Positions 1 to 4,797 of a DNA stretch of 5,439 bases are shown here, piece after piece. The stretch is from NCBI GenBank assembly GCA_017617145.1, contig JAFZWX010000189.1:1-5439 (forward strand), given 5' to 3'. Within the stretch, counting starts at the first letter, position 1, and every line of letters begins with the position of its first letter. The notes beneath the pieces are model-generated. The model did no database searches, had not been told where the DNA came from, and saw only the letters and a program-made list of their open reading frames with translations. Position numbers and translations under genes: made by a program. The DNA is from Treponema sp. GTDB taxonomy: Bacteria; Spirochaetota; Spirochaetia; Treponematales; Treponemataceae.

Positions 1-455
1 ACAAGCTGCTGTTTACCAACACCAATATCCTTAATAAGTGTTTTTGACGAATCTTTAAGTCCTACTGTTCTTAAAAGCTCATCGGCTTTATCAAAGGTTT
101 CGGACCAGTTGATTTTTGCTTTTGTTCCTCTTTCATTTCCAAGGAACATATTTTCACCAATTGTAAGAAGTGGAACAAGTGCAAGTTCCTGGTGAATAAT
201 TACAATACCTTTTGCTTCACTGTCGCGGATTGTCTGGAACTTACAGATTTCTCCGTCATAAACAATGTCACCGTCGTATGTTCCGTATGGATAAATACCG
301 CTTAGAACATTCATCAAAGTTGATTTTCCTGCACCGTTTTCGCCACAGATTGCGTGAATCTCACCATCTTCTACTGTCAGATTAACGTTGTCGAGCGCTT
401 TTACACCGGGAAAAACCTTGGTGATATTTTTCATTTCCAATAATGTCTTAGCCAT
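1..455 (-). CDS. gguA: Multiple-monosaccharide ABC transporter ATP-binding protein (GguA type), N-terminal part
   Basis: This is the cytoplasmic ATPase that powers import of the sugar captured by the neighbouring binding protein. Only the first 151 codons are present; the gene leaves the window on the left (a full-length family member has about 500 residues and two ATPase domains). Visible in order: a Walker A motif GENGAGKST at residues 38-46, the stretch [10 protein letters not shown] at 55-64 that is typical of the XylG/GguA branch rather than MglA, a Q-loop glutamine in IIHQE near residue 89, and the start of the family's divergent ABC signature, GVGKQQL, at 145-151. The ATG at 455 is preceded by a good ribosome site, AGAGGGG, at 467-461 with 5 bases of spacing. 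It lies about 100 bases downstream of the binding-protein gene on the same strand, behind an intrinsic terminator. The family is secure; the choice of gguA over xylG rests on the ChvE-like partner. Confidence 0.9.
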   Translation of the reverse strand, partial: MAKTLLEMKNITKVFPGVKALDNVNLTVEDGEIHAICGENGAGKSTLMNVLSGIYPYGTYDGDIVYDGEICKFQTIRDSEAKGIVIIHQELALVPLLTIGENMFLGNERGTKAKINWSETFDKADELLRTVGLKDSSKTLIKDIGVGKQQL

Positions 456-460
456 TGGAA

Positions 461-467
461 CCCCTCT
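461..467 (-). promoter_or_regulatory. Ribosome binding site of the transporter ATPase gene
   Basis: Read on the minus strand this is AGAGGGG, 5 bases before the ATG at 455. It confirms that start and gives the ATPase gene its own translation initiation site downstream of the intergenic terminator. Confidence 0.75.
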
Positions 468-501
468 TTTATTAATTAATTATCAAAAATTATTCAACAT
501 T

Positions 502-531
502 AAAAAAAGGGGCGGCGATTAAGGCCGCCCC
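502..531 (-). terminator. Intrinsic terminator between binding-protein and ATPase genes
   Basis: An 8-bp all-GC stem (GGGGCGGC at 509-516 paired with GCCGCCCC at 524-531) with a 7-base loop is followed, in the minus-strand reading direction, by seven T residues (508-502). It starts about 24 bases after the stop codon of the binding-protein gene and ends about 46 bases before the ATPase start. It has every part of a Rho-independent terminator. Because it sits inside a transport operon, it probably works as a partial terminator: most transcripts stop after the binding protein and a minority continue into the ATPase. Part of the stem could also protect the 3' end of the short transcript. I see no promoter of good quality between it and the ATPase gene. 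Confidence 0.88.
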
Positions 532-554
532 CTGAGTCAAGAATCTAACTCAAA

Positions 555-1622
555 CTATTTGAGTTCTGATTCCTTGTAGTATCCTGAATCGATCAACAAT
601 GATTTGTAGTTGCTGAGGTCACCGAATACTGGATCACAAAGGTATGATGGAACAACTTTTACGTTGTTGTTGTATGTCTTTGTATCATTTACAGGAACAG
701 TCTTTCCGTCCATGATAGCTTCAACCATCTTAACTACCTGTGCAGCAAGTGTACGTGTATCCTTGAAGATAGACATTGACTGATATCCCTTGAGCATGTT
801 CTTCATAGATACGATATCGCAGTCCTGTCCAGTGATTACTGGGAAGTTGTCAGCTGTGTATCCAGCAGAAAGAAGAGCGTTTGTTACACCGTTAGCTGTA
901 GAGTCGTTAGAGCAGTATACAGCGTCGAGCTTAGCACCCTTTGGACCATACTTGTTAGATGTAATAAGGTTTTCCATTCTTGCCTGAGCTTTTCCTGTAT
1001 CCCAACCTTCAATAGCACACTTCATCTTTTCTGTCTGTCCAGAAGGACATACAATTACACCAGACTTGAGGTAAGGTGTAAGAACATCCATAGCTCCTCC
1101 GAAGAAGAAGTTGATGTTGTTGTCACCTGGGTCACCTGTGAAGAATTCCATGTAAACTGGATCATCAGCTGTACGTGTCTTAAGTCCGAGTTTTTCAACA
1201 AGGTAGTCACCCTGGAGAGTACCTACTTTGTAGTTATCGAATGTTGCATAGTAAGAAACTGCATCTGTGTCCATGATAAGACGGTCATATGCAATAACCT
1301 GAATCTTCTTTTTCTTAGCTGTTGCAAGAACGTTAGAAAGAGAAGAACCATCGATAGCAGCGATTACGAGTACTTTACATTTTCCTGTAATCATGTTTTC
1401 AATCTGTGATATCTGTGTTGCGATATCATTAGCAGCATACTGAAGGTCTACTGTATAGCCGGCCTTTACGAAGTCACCATACATGTTGTTACCATCCTGG
1501 TTCCAGCGCTGCAAGTCTTTTGTAGGCATAGAGATACCTACTTTTCCTTTTGATTTTGTAGCTGAGAAAGCTGCAGTTGAGATTGTTGCAACTGCCAAAA
1601 GAATTGCAAGAATTTTTTTCAT
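555..1622 (-). CDS. chvE: Periplasmic multiple-monosaccharide-binding protein (ChvE type)
   Basis: This is the extracytoplasmic receptor of a sugar ABC importer (periplasmic binding protein family, ribose/galactose-type fold), which captures monosaccharides and delivers them to the permease. The protein has 355 residues, close to the usual family length. It starts with a signal peptide, MKKILAILLAVATISTAAFS, with a likely cut after residue 20; there is no lipobox cysteine, so it should be soluble rather than lipid-anchored. Family landmarks I recognise from ChvE include MPTKDLQRWNQDGNN (32-46), QYAANDIATQISQIENM (61-77), AYDRL (111-115, including the sugar-contacting Asp/Arg pair), YYATFDN (124-130), GQDCD, FKDTR and the ending VDSGYY-like IDSGYYKESELK. 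I chose the ATG at 1622 over the upstream in-frame ATG at 1658 because it begins the signal peptide and has AGGAG 8 bases upstream. Arginine is mostly CGT or CGC, consistent with high expression. The exact sugar cannot be read from the sequence; ChvE proteins bind several aldoses. Confidence 0.95.
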   Translation of the reverse strand: MKKILAILLAVATISTAAFSATKSKGKVGISMPTKDLQRWNQDGNNMYGDFVKAGYTVDLQYAANDIATQISQIENMITGKCKVLVIAAIDGSSLSNVLATAKKKKIQVIAYDRLIMDTDAVSYYATFDNYKVGTLQGDYLVEKLGLKTRTADDPVYMEFFTGDPGDNNINFFFGGAMDVLTPYLKSGVIVCPSGQTEKMKCAIEGWDTGKAQARMENLITSNKYGPKGAKLDAVYCSNDSTANGVTNALLSAGYTADNFPVITGQDCDIVSMKNMLKGYQSMSIFKDTRTLAAQVVKMVEAIMDGKTVPVNDTKTYNNNVKVVPSYLCDPVFGDLSNYKSLLIDSGYYKESELK

Positions 1623-1630
1623 TTTAAAAA

Positions 1631-1635
1631 CTCCT
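1631..1635 (-). promoter_or_regulatory. Ribosome binding site deciding the chvE-type gene start
   Basis: On the minus strand this reads AGGAG, 8 bases before the ATG at 1622. It supports the start that creates a clean signal peptide and argues against the 12-codon longer version starting at 1658. Confidence 0.8.
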
Positions 1636-1676
1636 AATTTTTTTTTATATAAGGTCAACGACCCCTTTACTTAGGC

Positions 1677-1682
1677 ATTATA
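1677..1682 (-). promoter_or_regulatory. -10 box of the sugar-transporter operon promoter
   Basis: Read on the minus strand this is a perfect TATAAT. It predicts a transcription start near 1670 and an untranslated leader of about 48 bases before the ATG at 1622. The position 17 bases upstream carries only a poor -35 match (GAATTT), so an activator may be needed, as is usual for sugar-inducible operons; I could not identify an operator with confidence. Confidence 0.55.
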
Positions 1683-1860
1683 GAATAAGTACGCAAGAAA
1701 AATTCACCGATATTCTACAAATTCTTGGTATTTTCTTATTTTCACTGGAATTTTAGTTGGAATTTGTGGGGCAAATCTGTATTTTTTTGTGGTAAAATTT
1801 GTGCTAAACTGTATTATGCTGAAATCATATGTAGACATTATAAAAATAGCGAGAGGGAGT
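1683..1860. other. AT-rich divergent intergenic region, no gene seen
   Basis: This stretch separates the leftward sugar operon from the rightward gene block. It is AT-rich with T-tracts and has no reading frame that I believe: those crossing it have no ribosome site, and the longer ones run into the inverted repeats to the right. A weak plus-strand TATAAA at 1839-1844 could be a -10 box for a transcript entering the structured element at 1861, but no convincing -35 accompanies it. An 8-base inverted pair, ACAAATTC at 1717-1724 and GAATTTGT at 1760-1767, is the only operator-like symmetry noticed and could be chance in such composition. Confidence 0.5.
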
Positions 1861-1970
1861 GGCTGCAAATTCAAAAACATTCTGAAGTGCGGCCGCAAGG
1901 CGGCCAAGTATATAATTACAAGGCACTTCAGCATGTAGGCGGTGAACCGCCGGTTTTGCAATTTGCAGCC
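1861..1970. repeat. Nested inverted-repeat element folding as a three-way junction
   Basis: Four stems nest without conflict. The outer stem pairs GGCTGCAAATT (1861-1871) with AATTTGCAGCC (1960-1970), 11 perfect pairs, and continues past one bulged C (1959) for 5 more pairs (1872-1876 with 1954-1958). The second stem pairs ACAT-T-CTGAAGTGC (1877-1890) with GCACTTCAG-C-ATGT (1923-1936), 13 pairs around one mismatch. On top of it is the hairpin GGCCGC-AAG-GCGGCC (1891-1905), followed by 17 unpaired AT-rich bases. A last hairpin, GGCGG-TGAA-CCGCC (1938-1951), completes the junction, leaving only A1937 and G1952-G1953 unpaired at the core. The GC-rich tips contrast with the AT-rich surroundings. 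I do not recognise it as a known riboswitch, ribozyme, SRP RNA or integron attC site. It could be a small structured RNA, or a palindromic repeat/MITE-like DNA element. The downstream gene has its own promoter beyond it, so it is unlikely to be that gene's leader. Confidence 0.7.
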
Positions 1971-2005
1971 AGGACCGGAAGCTATTTTTATCTATGTATA
2001 CCAGT

Positions 2006-2034
2006 TTTACAATAATTTCAACTCATGCTATAAT
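2006..2034 (+). promoter_or_regulatory. Strong sigma-70-type extended -10 promoter predicting a leaderless mRNA
   Basis: The -35 box TTTACA (2006-2011, one change from consensus) and a perfect -10 box TATAAT (2029-2034) are separated by exactly 17 bases. The bases before the -10 box are TGC, giving the extended -10 motif TGnTATAAT. Placing the last T of the -10 box at -7 puts +1 at position 2041, the A of the ATG of the next gene. There is no Shine-Dalgarno sequence before that ATG, which fits a leaderless transcript. Confidence 0.8.
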
Positions 2035-2040
2035 ACAGTT

Positions 2041-2814
2041 ATGACTAAAGAACAGTTGTACCAGGAACTTTACGCACGATACGGGTTTGTTACGAGAGCT
2101 CGGAGATGCTTTTTATATACACATAAAAATCAACGGCTAACAGATATGTTTTTGGAAAACGGCAAGGCTATTCTTGGGTGGGATTCTGGAAATGCCGGGA
2201 CTTTTTTTAAGAATATGATGAACAAGGGGCTGACCGGTTCTTTTATTTGTGAAGATAAACCTCGAATTGACAAAGCTGTTTCAAAACTTGTTGGAAAAGA
2301 ATGTTGTACTTTTTTCTATAATACAAAGTCTGATGCTGTAAAGGCTGCAGTTGGCGTTGGGGCAAAAAATATTGTTTCTTACAGACCGTGGAATAAAGAA
2401 CAAGAAGATCTTTCAAAAGCGGATGCAGTTATAATCGTTCCGCCGTTTCCTTGGGGAGAAGAGATTTTTATTTTGGCTATGCCTTCCAGAACTGCGATGG
2501 TTGGTGAGCTTGTCGAACCACCATTCTCACTTCAAACTGCCCTTACCCGCTCTATTTACAATCTTATTGCTGAGCTTGGACTGCGGCAGGAAAAAGACTG
2601 GTTTATTTACGATACAATTCTTACAAAGTATTGGGAGCGAAAAGGTCCTTATTTATACCCTAAAATTTCCGAAAATAAATATGAGGAATTTGTAAAACAC
2701 TGTCTTGACTGTGAAATTGTAATAAATCCGTCGTACAACGAGCCTTCAATTGTTCCTTTTGGAGCAGACAAGGGCGTTTTTACAAAGCTTAAAAATAATC
2801 CGTTTGAGGGATAA
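2041..2814 (+). CDS. Hypothetical protein, possibly a reduced aminotransferase-fold protein
   Basis: The protein has 257 residues, with no signal peptide or membrane segment, so it is probably cytoplasmic. I do not recognise a named family. The order of several segments recalls class III PLP-dependent aminotransferases: FLYTHKNQRLTDMFLENGKAILGW (near residues 24-47) resembles their N-terminal 'yLyD.dGnrylDf..g....lGh' region, KECCTFFYNTKSDAVKAAVG resembles the 'd.vfF.nSGtEAnEaAl' region, and INPSYNEPSIVPF near the C-terminus resembles the small domain. The protein is much shorter than the roughly 430 residues of true enzymes, and I find no clear PLP-lysine motif, so catalysis as an aminotransferase is doubtful. 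I chose the ATG at 2041 because a promoter abuts it; the in-frame GTG at 1942 would translate the structured repeat. Residues 153-161 are encoded by a palindromic repeat. It heads a tight gene block, with only 1 base before the next start. The gene is real with high confidence; the fold assignment is tentative. Confidence 0.85.
   Translation: MTKEQLYQELYARYGFVTRARRCFLYTHKNQRLTDMFLENGKAILGWDSGNAGTFFKNMMNKGLTGSFICEDKPRIDKAVSKLVGKECCTFFYNTKSDAVKAAVGVGAKNIVSYRPWNKEQEDLSKADAVIIVPPFPWGEEIFILAMPSRTAMVGELVEPPFSLQTALTRSIYNLIAELGLRQEKDWFIYDTILTKYWERKGPYLYPKISENKYEEFVKHCLDCEIVINPSYNEPSIVPFGADKGVFTKLKNNPFEG
2497..2524. repeat. Palindromic repeat inside the coding region
   Basis: ATGG-T-TGGT (2497-2505) pairs with ACCA-CCAT (2517-2524), 8 pairs around one bulged T, across the loop GAGCTTGTCGA. 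From memory, the core GGTGAGCTTGTCGAACCACC matches a short palindrome family scattered through many bacterial genomes (on the other strand, 'GGTTCGACAAGCTCACC'). Here it is read in frame and encodes about MVGELVEPP, inserting a Pro/Glu-containing stretch into the upstream gene product. Confidence 0.6.
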
Positions 2815-2815
2815 A

Positions 2816-3106
2816 ATGAATCATGAAATTGTCCTTTTTATAATAAAGCTCATTCTTGGTGGAATTGCCGCTTTCTTAGCAATTTTTGTAATGTCAAAAA
2901 CACGCGATGCTTCGTGGATGTTCCTTGTTGCAGGTTTTTTGTTCAGCTATGCCGCTCTTGTTATTGAACTTATGGAAGAACTTGGCATTTTTGACATAAA
3001 CGCAGTAACAATTGCAGGCTTTCCGCTAATTCCTCTTTTATGTGCAGTAATTCCAAGCGTTTTGTTCATAACTGCATTCATAATCAAGCTATGTAAAAAG
3101 CAGTAG
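2816..3106 (+). CDS. Small three-helix membrane protein of unknown function
   Basis: The 96-residue protein is almost entirely membrane-spanning: hydrophobic segments lie at about residues 5-26, 33-53 and 66-90, with short charged loops (SKTRD at 27-31, ELMEELG at 51-57) and a basic tail, KLCKKQ. It has no signal peptide or recognisable enzymatic motif. The ATG at 2816 is only 1 base after the upstream stop and has GAGGG about 6 bases before it, inside the end of the upstream gene, so the two genes are almost certainly co-transcribed and probably translationally coupled. The in-frame ATG at 2750 would overlap the upstream gene heavily and lacks support. I recognise no family. Its place between a soluble protein and an ASCH-domain protein does not reveal a role. 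Confidence 0.8.
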   Translation: MNHEIVLFIIKLILGGIAAFLAIFVMSKTRDASWMFLVAGFLFSYAALVIELMEELGIFDINAVTIAGFPLIPLLCAVIPSVLFITAFIIKLCKKQ

Positions 3107-3116
3107 GCAGGAAAAC

Positions 3117-3569
3117 ATGACACTACTTGACGAATATTGGAACAAGTTTTTAAGCGCAAAAGGATTATCTTCTGAAACTAAGTGCGCCGGAGATTTATTT
3201 TTTGAAGCAAAAGGTTTTGTAAGTGACGAAATGAATGCCCTTGTTCTTGGCGGACAAAAAACTGCATTTTTTTCAAGCTATGCAACCTTTGCAATAGACG
3301 GAGAACCTCTTCCTGTTAGCGGTGAACTTTATATAGTAGTTGATCGTGCAAATAATCCAGTATGTGTAATTGAACTTCAGAGTGTAAATATTCTTCCATT
3401 TAATGAAGTAACCTGGGAAATGGCAAAACAGGAAGGCGAAGATGAGAATCTTGAACAGTGGCGCGAAAAAAAGAAAGGATATTTAGAAGATGAAGGTGCA
3501 GTACTCGGTTTTGAGTTTACACCAGATATTAAAGTGGTTTTTCAGACCTTTACGGTTGTTTATAAATAA
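3117..3569 (+). CDS. ASCH-domain protein (YhfF-like)
   Basis: The protein has 150 residues, is soluble, and fits the length of the YhfF branch of ASCH-domain proteins. An N-terminal helix (LLDEYWNKFLSAKGL) precedes the domain. The hallmark loop is LVLGGQKTAFFSSY at about residues 42-55, corresponding to the family's 'vl.GeKtAt.s' motif with K48-T49; next come the strand segment VSGELYIVVD (67-76), VCVIELQSVNILPFNEVTWEMAKQEGE (82-108) and the typical LEQWREKKKGYL (112-123). ASCH domains have a PUA-like beta-barrel and are thought to bind RNA or nucleotides; one small member, E. coli YqfB, hydrolyses N4-acetylcytidine. Which activity applies here is unknown. The ATG at 3117 follows the upstream stop by 10 bases and has an AGGA-type ribosome site, so it belongs to the same transcription unit. 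Confidence 0.88.
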   Translation: MTLLDEYWNKFLSAKGLSSETKCAGDLFFEAKGFVSDEMNALVLGGQKTAFFSSYATFAIDGEPLPVSGELYIVVDRANNPVCVIELQSVNILPFNEVTWEMAKQEGEDENLEQWREKKKGYLEDEGAVLGFEFTPDIKVVFQTFTVVYK

Positions 3570-3570
3570 A

Positions 3571-3597
3571 GATTGCCGGGTCAAGCCCGACAATGAC
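3571..3597. repeat. Palindromic repeat of the 'ATTGCCGGG...CCCGGCAAT' family
   Basis: ATTGCCGGG (3572-3580) pairs with CCCGACAAT (3586-3594) with one C/A mismatch and the loop TCAAG; GAC follows. From memory it differs by one base from a very widespread bacterial palindrome, whose translation 'DCRVKPGND' is a frequent artefact in predicted proteins. It begins one base after the ASCH-gene stop codon and ends 12 bases before the next ATG, so it lies in the transcript between two co-directional genes. There is no T-tract after it, so it is unlikely to be a terminator; it may stabilise or partition the mRNA. Confidence 0.8.
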
Positions 3598-3599
3598 AC

Positions 3600-3604
3600 G
3601 GAGG
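3600..3604 (+). promoter_or_regulatory. Ribosome binding site deciding the start at 3610
   Basis: A full GGAGG lies 5 bases before the ATG at 3610. It selects this start over the upstream in-frame ATG at 3490, which would overlap the ASCH gene and translate the palindromic repeat. Confidence 0.85.
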
Positions 3605-3609
3605 ACAAA

Positions 3610-4023
3610 ATGGGAAAAGCATCTAACTTTTCATTGGGAAAACTTCTTCTGCAGATTGCAGTTGGAGCAATGCTTACAGTAGCAGGAATCTGGGCTTTGC
3701 AGGGCGGCGGCGATGAAGGAATTGCAGCAATTAAATACCTTATTGGAGCCAGGGATTTTGAAAGGATTCTTTGCATAGTATTTGGTATTATTGAATTGAT
3801 TGCAGGTGTATTCCTCATTCTGGAGCTTTTTATTGGCGACAAAATCGGTTCACTTGGAAAAATCCTTACACTTATTATCATTATTGTCTGGATTATTGCA
3901 ATTGTGCTTATTGATTTTTTGGGAAACCATGGACTTTTCAAGCAGAACAACTTTTTGAATTGGCTCTATAACTTTGCATATCATTTGATTGTTCTTGGCG
4001 CATTATTGGTTCTTCAAAATTAA
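3610..4023 (+). CDS. Small four-helix membrane protein of unknown function
   Basis: The protein has 137 residues with four predicted membrane segments, at about 10-31, 53-75, 83-104 and 118-136. A glycine-rich acidic loop, QGGGDEG, follows the first helix (31-37), and an amphipathic linker, YLIGARDFER, follows it (43-52). The third helix is a near-continuous run of I/V/L with one tryptophan (LIIIIVWIIAIVLI). The overall size and helix count recall DoxX-like proteins, but no diagnostic motif is visible, so I do not assign it. It follows the ASCH gene by 40 bases that contain a palindromic repeat, with a perfect GGAGG site. It is the last gene of the block that starts at 2041; after it comes a 125-base gap with a large hairpin and no T-tract terminator on this strand. 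Confidence 0.82.
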   Translation: MGKASNFSLGKLLLQIAVGAMLTVAGIWALQGGGDEGIAAIKYLIGARDFERILCIVFGIIELIAGVFLILELFIGDKIGSLGKILTLIIIIVWIIAIVLIDFLGNHGLFKQNNFLNWLYNFAYHLIVLGALLVLQN

Positions 4024-4045
4024 AAATACAAAAAAAACACTTATA

Positions 4046-4117
4046 GTCCTGAAATAACTTGCCCGCGAGAGAGATGGACGAAGAGGAATCTCTCTCGCGT
4101 TCAAGTTATTTCAAGAC
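4046..4117. repeat. Long near-perfect hairpin upstream of the beta-barrel gene
   Basis: TGAAATAACTTG (4050-4061) pairs perfectly with CAAGTTATTTCA (4102-4113), and CGCGAGAGAGAT (4064-4075) pairs perfectly with ATCTCTCTCGCG (4088-4099). A CC/TT internal mismatch separates them, and the purine-rich 12-base loop GGACGAAGAGGA closes the hairpin. Beyond one C/A mismatch, GTC (4046-4048) pairs with GAC (4115-4117). That makes 27 pairs in a 72-base element. No T-tract follows on the plus strand, so it is not an intrinsic terminator for the upstream gene. It ends 31 bases before the next start codon and 17 bases before its ribosome site, so in a transcript it would be a stable 5' leader hairpin. It could equally be a mobile palindromic repeat. 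Confidence 0.85.
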
Positions 4118-4148
4118 AATGAAATCTTATTTCTGGAGATTTTTTATT

Positions 4149-4787
4149 ATGAAAAAACTATTTCTTCTAATAATACTCGCAATAACAATGTCATTCCACG
4201 TATTTGCCGGAGAGGATAGTTTTTTCACGACAGAGGCATCCCTTGGGACTGGAATTTCTATTTATGATTCCAGTGCCGATGATTTACGAAAAGCACTTTT
4301 AGGTCAGTCAAACTATAAAAGGATTGTTTTAGGATTAACTTTCGACACAAACTTAAATATTTCAGATCCGCTGAAAATCATGTTCGGAACCGAAGCCTTC
4401 AGTGATTTTTTGTGGGACAAACCAAGCTATTTTAATACGCTTGACTATGCTTTTTTTACAGGAATAAAAGTTTTCCCAAATAAATCCGGATTAAACTTTT
4501 CAATTTCCTATGTACTTGGAAACAGAACAGATTTCTTTACTGAACTGGTAGAAGAACCAACTGAAGATCTTGATGAAGACGGAAACACAATAACAACATC
4601 AGTTCTTAAAAAACACAATAATACAAAATCCTGGGGCAATGGCTTCAGGCTTTCCATCCAATATGATTTTATGCAAACTAAAAGTTATAAGGTAAAACCC
4701 GTTGTTGGCGGTTACTATCGCTGTGTTCCACGCGGAAACTACAACACAGATCATATACTTTGTATTTATGGTGGAATAAGATTCTAA
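4149..4787 (+). CDS. Secreted, probable outer-membrane beta-barrel protein of unknown function
   Basis: The precursor has 212 residues. It begins with a clear signal peptide, MKKLFLLIILAITMSFHVFA, with a likely cut after A20 (V-F-A before G-E-D); there is no lipobox. The mature part has alternating short hydrophobic and polar strands rich in aromatic residues (YFNTLDYAFFTGIKVF, LNFSISYVLGN, GFRLSIQYDFM, KPVVGGYYRCVP), and the chain ends in YGGIRF, a terminal aromatic residue typical of outer-membrane barrels. An acidic loop, ELVEEPTEDLDEDG, falls around residues 133-146. The length would suit a barrel of about eight strands. I chose the ATG at 4149 because it begins the signal peptide and has GGAG 10 bases upstream; the in-frame ATG at 4059 would translate through the hairpin. 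The gene stands apart from the upstream block (125-base gap) and converges on the RNase Y gene. The exact family is not recognised. Confidence 0.82.
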   Translation: MKKLFLLIILAITMSFHVFAGEDSFFTTEASLGTGISIYDSSADDLRKALLGQSNYKRIVLGLTFDTNLNISDPLKIMFGTEAFSDFLWDKPSYFNTLDYAFFTGIKVFPNKSGLNFSISYVLGNRTDFFTELVEEPTEDLDEDGNTITTSVLKKHNNTKSWGNGFRLSIQYDFMQTKSYKVKPVVGGYYRCVPRGNYNTDHILCIYGGIRF

Positions 4788-4797
4788 AAAATGTATT

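Noticed and set aside
1717..1767. Inverted pair ACAAATTC / GAATTTGT upstream of the sugar operon as a regulator operator.
   Set aside because: Eight AT-rich bases separated by 35 bases are easily expected by chance, and the pair lies upstream of the predicted promoter with no further support.
1861..1970. Interpretation of the three-way junction as an integron attC site, SRP RNA, or twister-type ribozyme.
   Set aside because: The attC core sites (RYYYAAC/GTTRRRY) are not at the ends. The nearby GGACCGGAAGC only partly resembles the SRP loop and lies outside the fold. The GCAAG loop is the only twister-like feature.
1704..2015. Open reading frames on both strands across the divergent intergenic region (85 aa on minus, 96 aa on plus).
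   Set aside because: They have no ribosome sites and odd low-complexity composition, and run through the nested inverted repeats; one ends within the promoter region of the next gene. They look like by-products of the repeat.
1942..2040. N-terminal extension of the 257-aa protein from a GTG at 1942 (33 extra residues).
   Set aside because: It would translate half of the structured element, lacks a ribosome site, and is contradicted by the strong promoter whose start falls at 2041.
3483..3950. 155-aa minus-strand frame opposite the four-helix membrane gene.
   Set aside because: It is antisense to a plus-strand gene with a perfect ribosome site, and includes the translated palindromic repeat (SLSGLTRQSL), a common artefact.
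4065..4099. GA-rich and TC-rich runs considered as a CRISPR or tandem repeat.
   Set aside because: There are only two copies, in inverted orientation, forming one hairpin; no spacer-repeat periodicity exists anywhere in the window.
4046..4117. Hairpin as the terminator of the upstream four-gene block.
   Set aside because: No T-tract follows the stem on the plus strand; the bases after it are AGACAATGAAATC.
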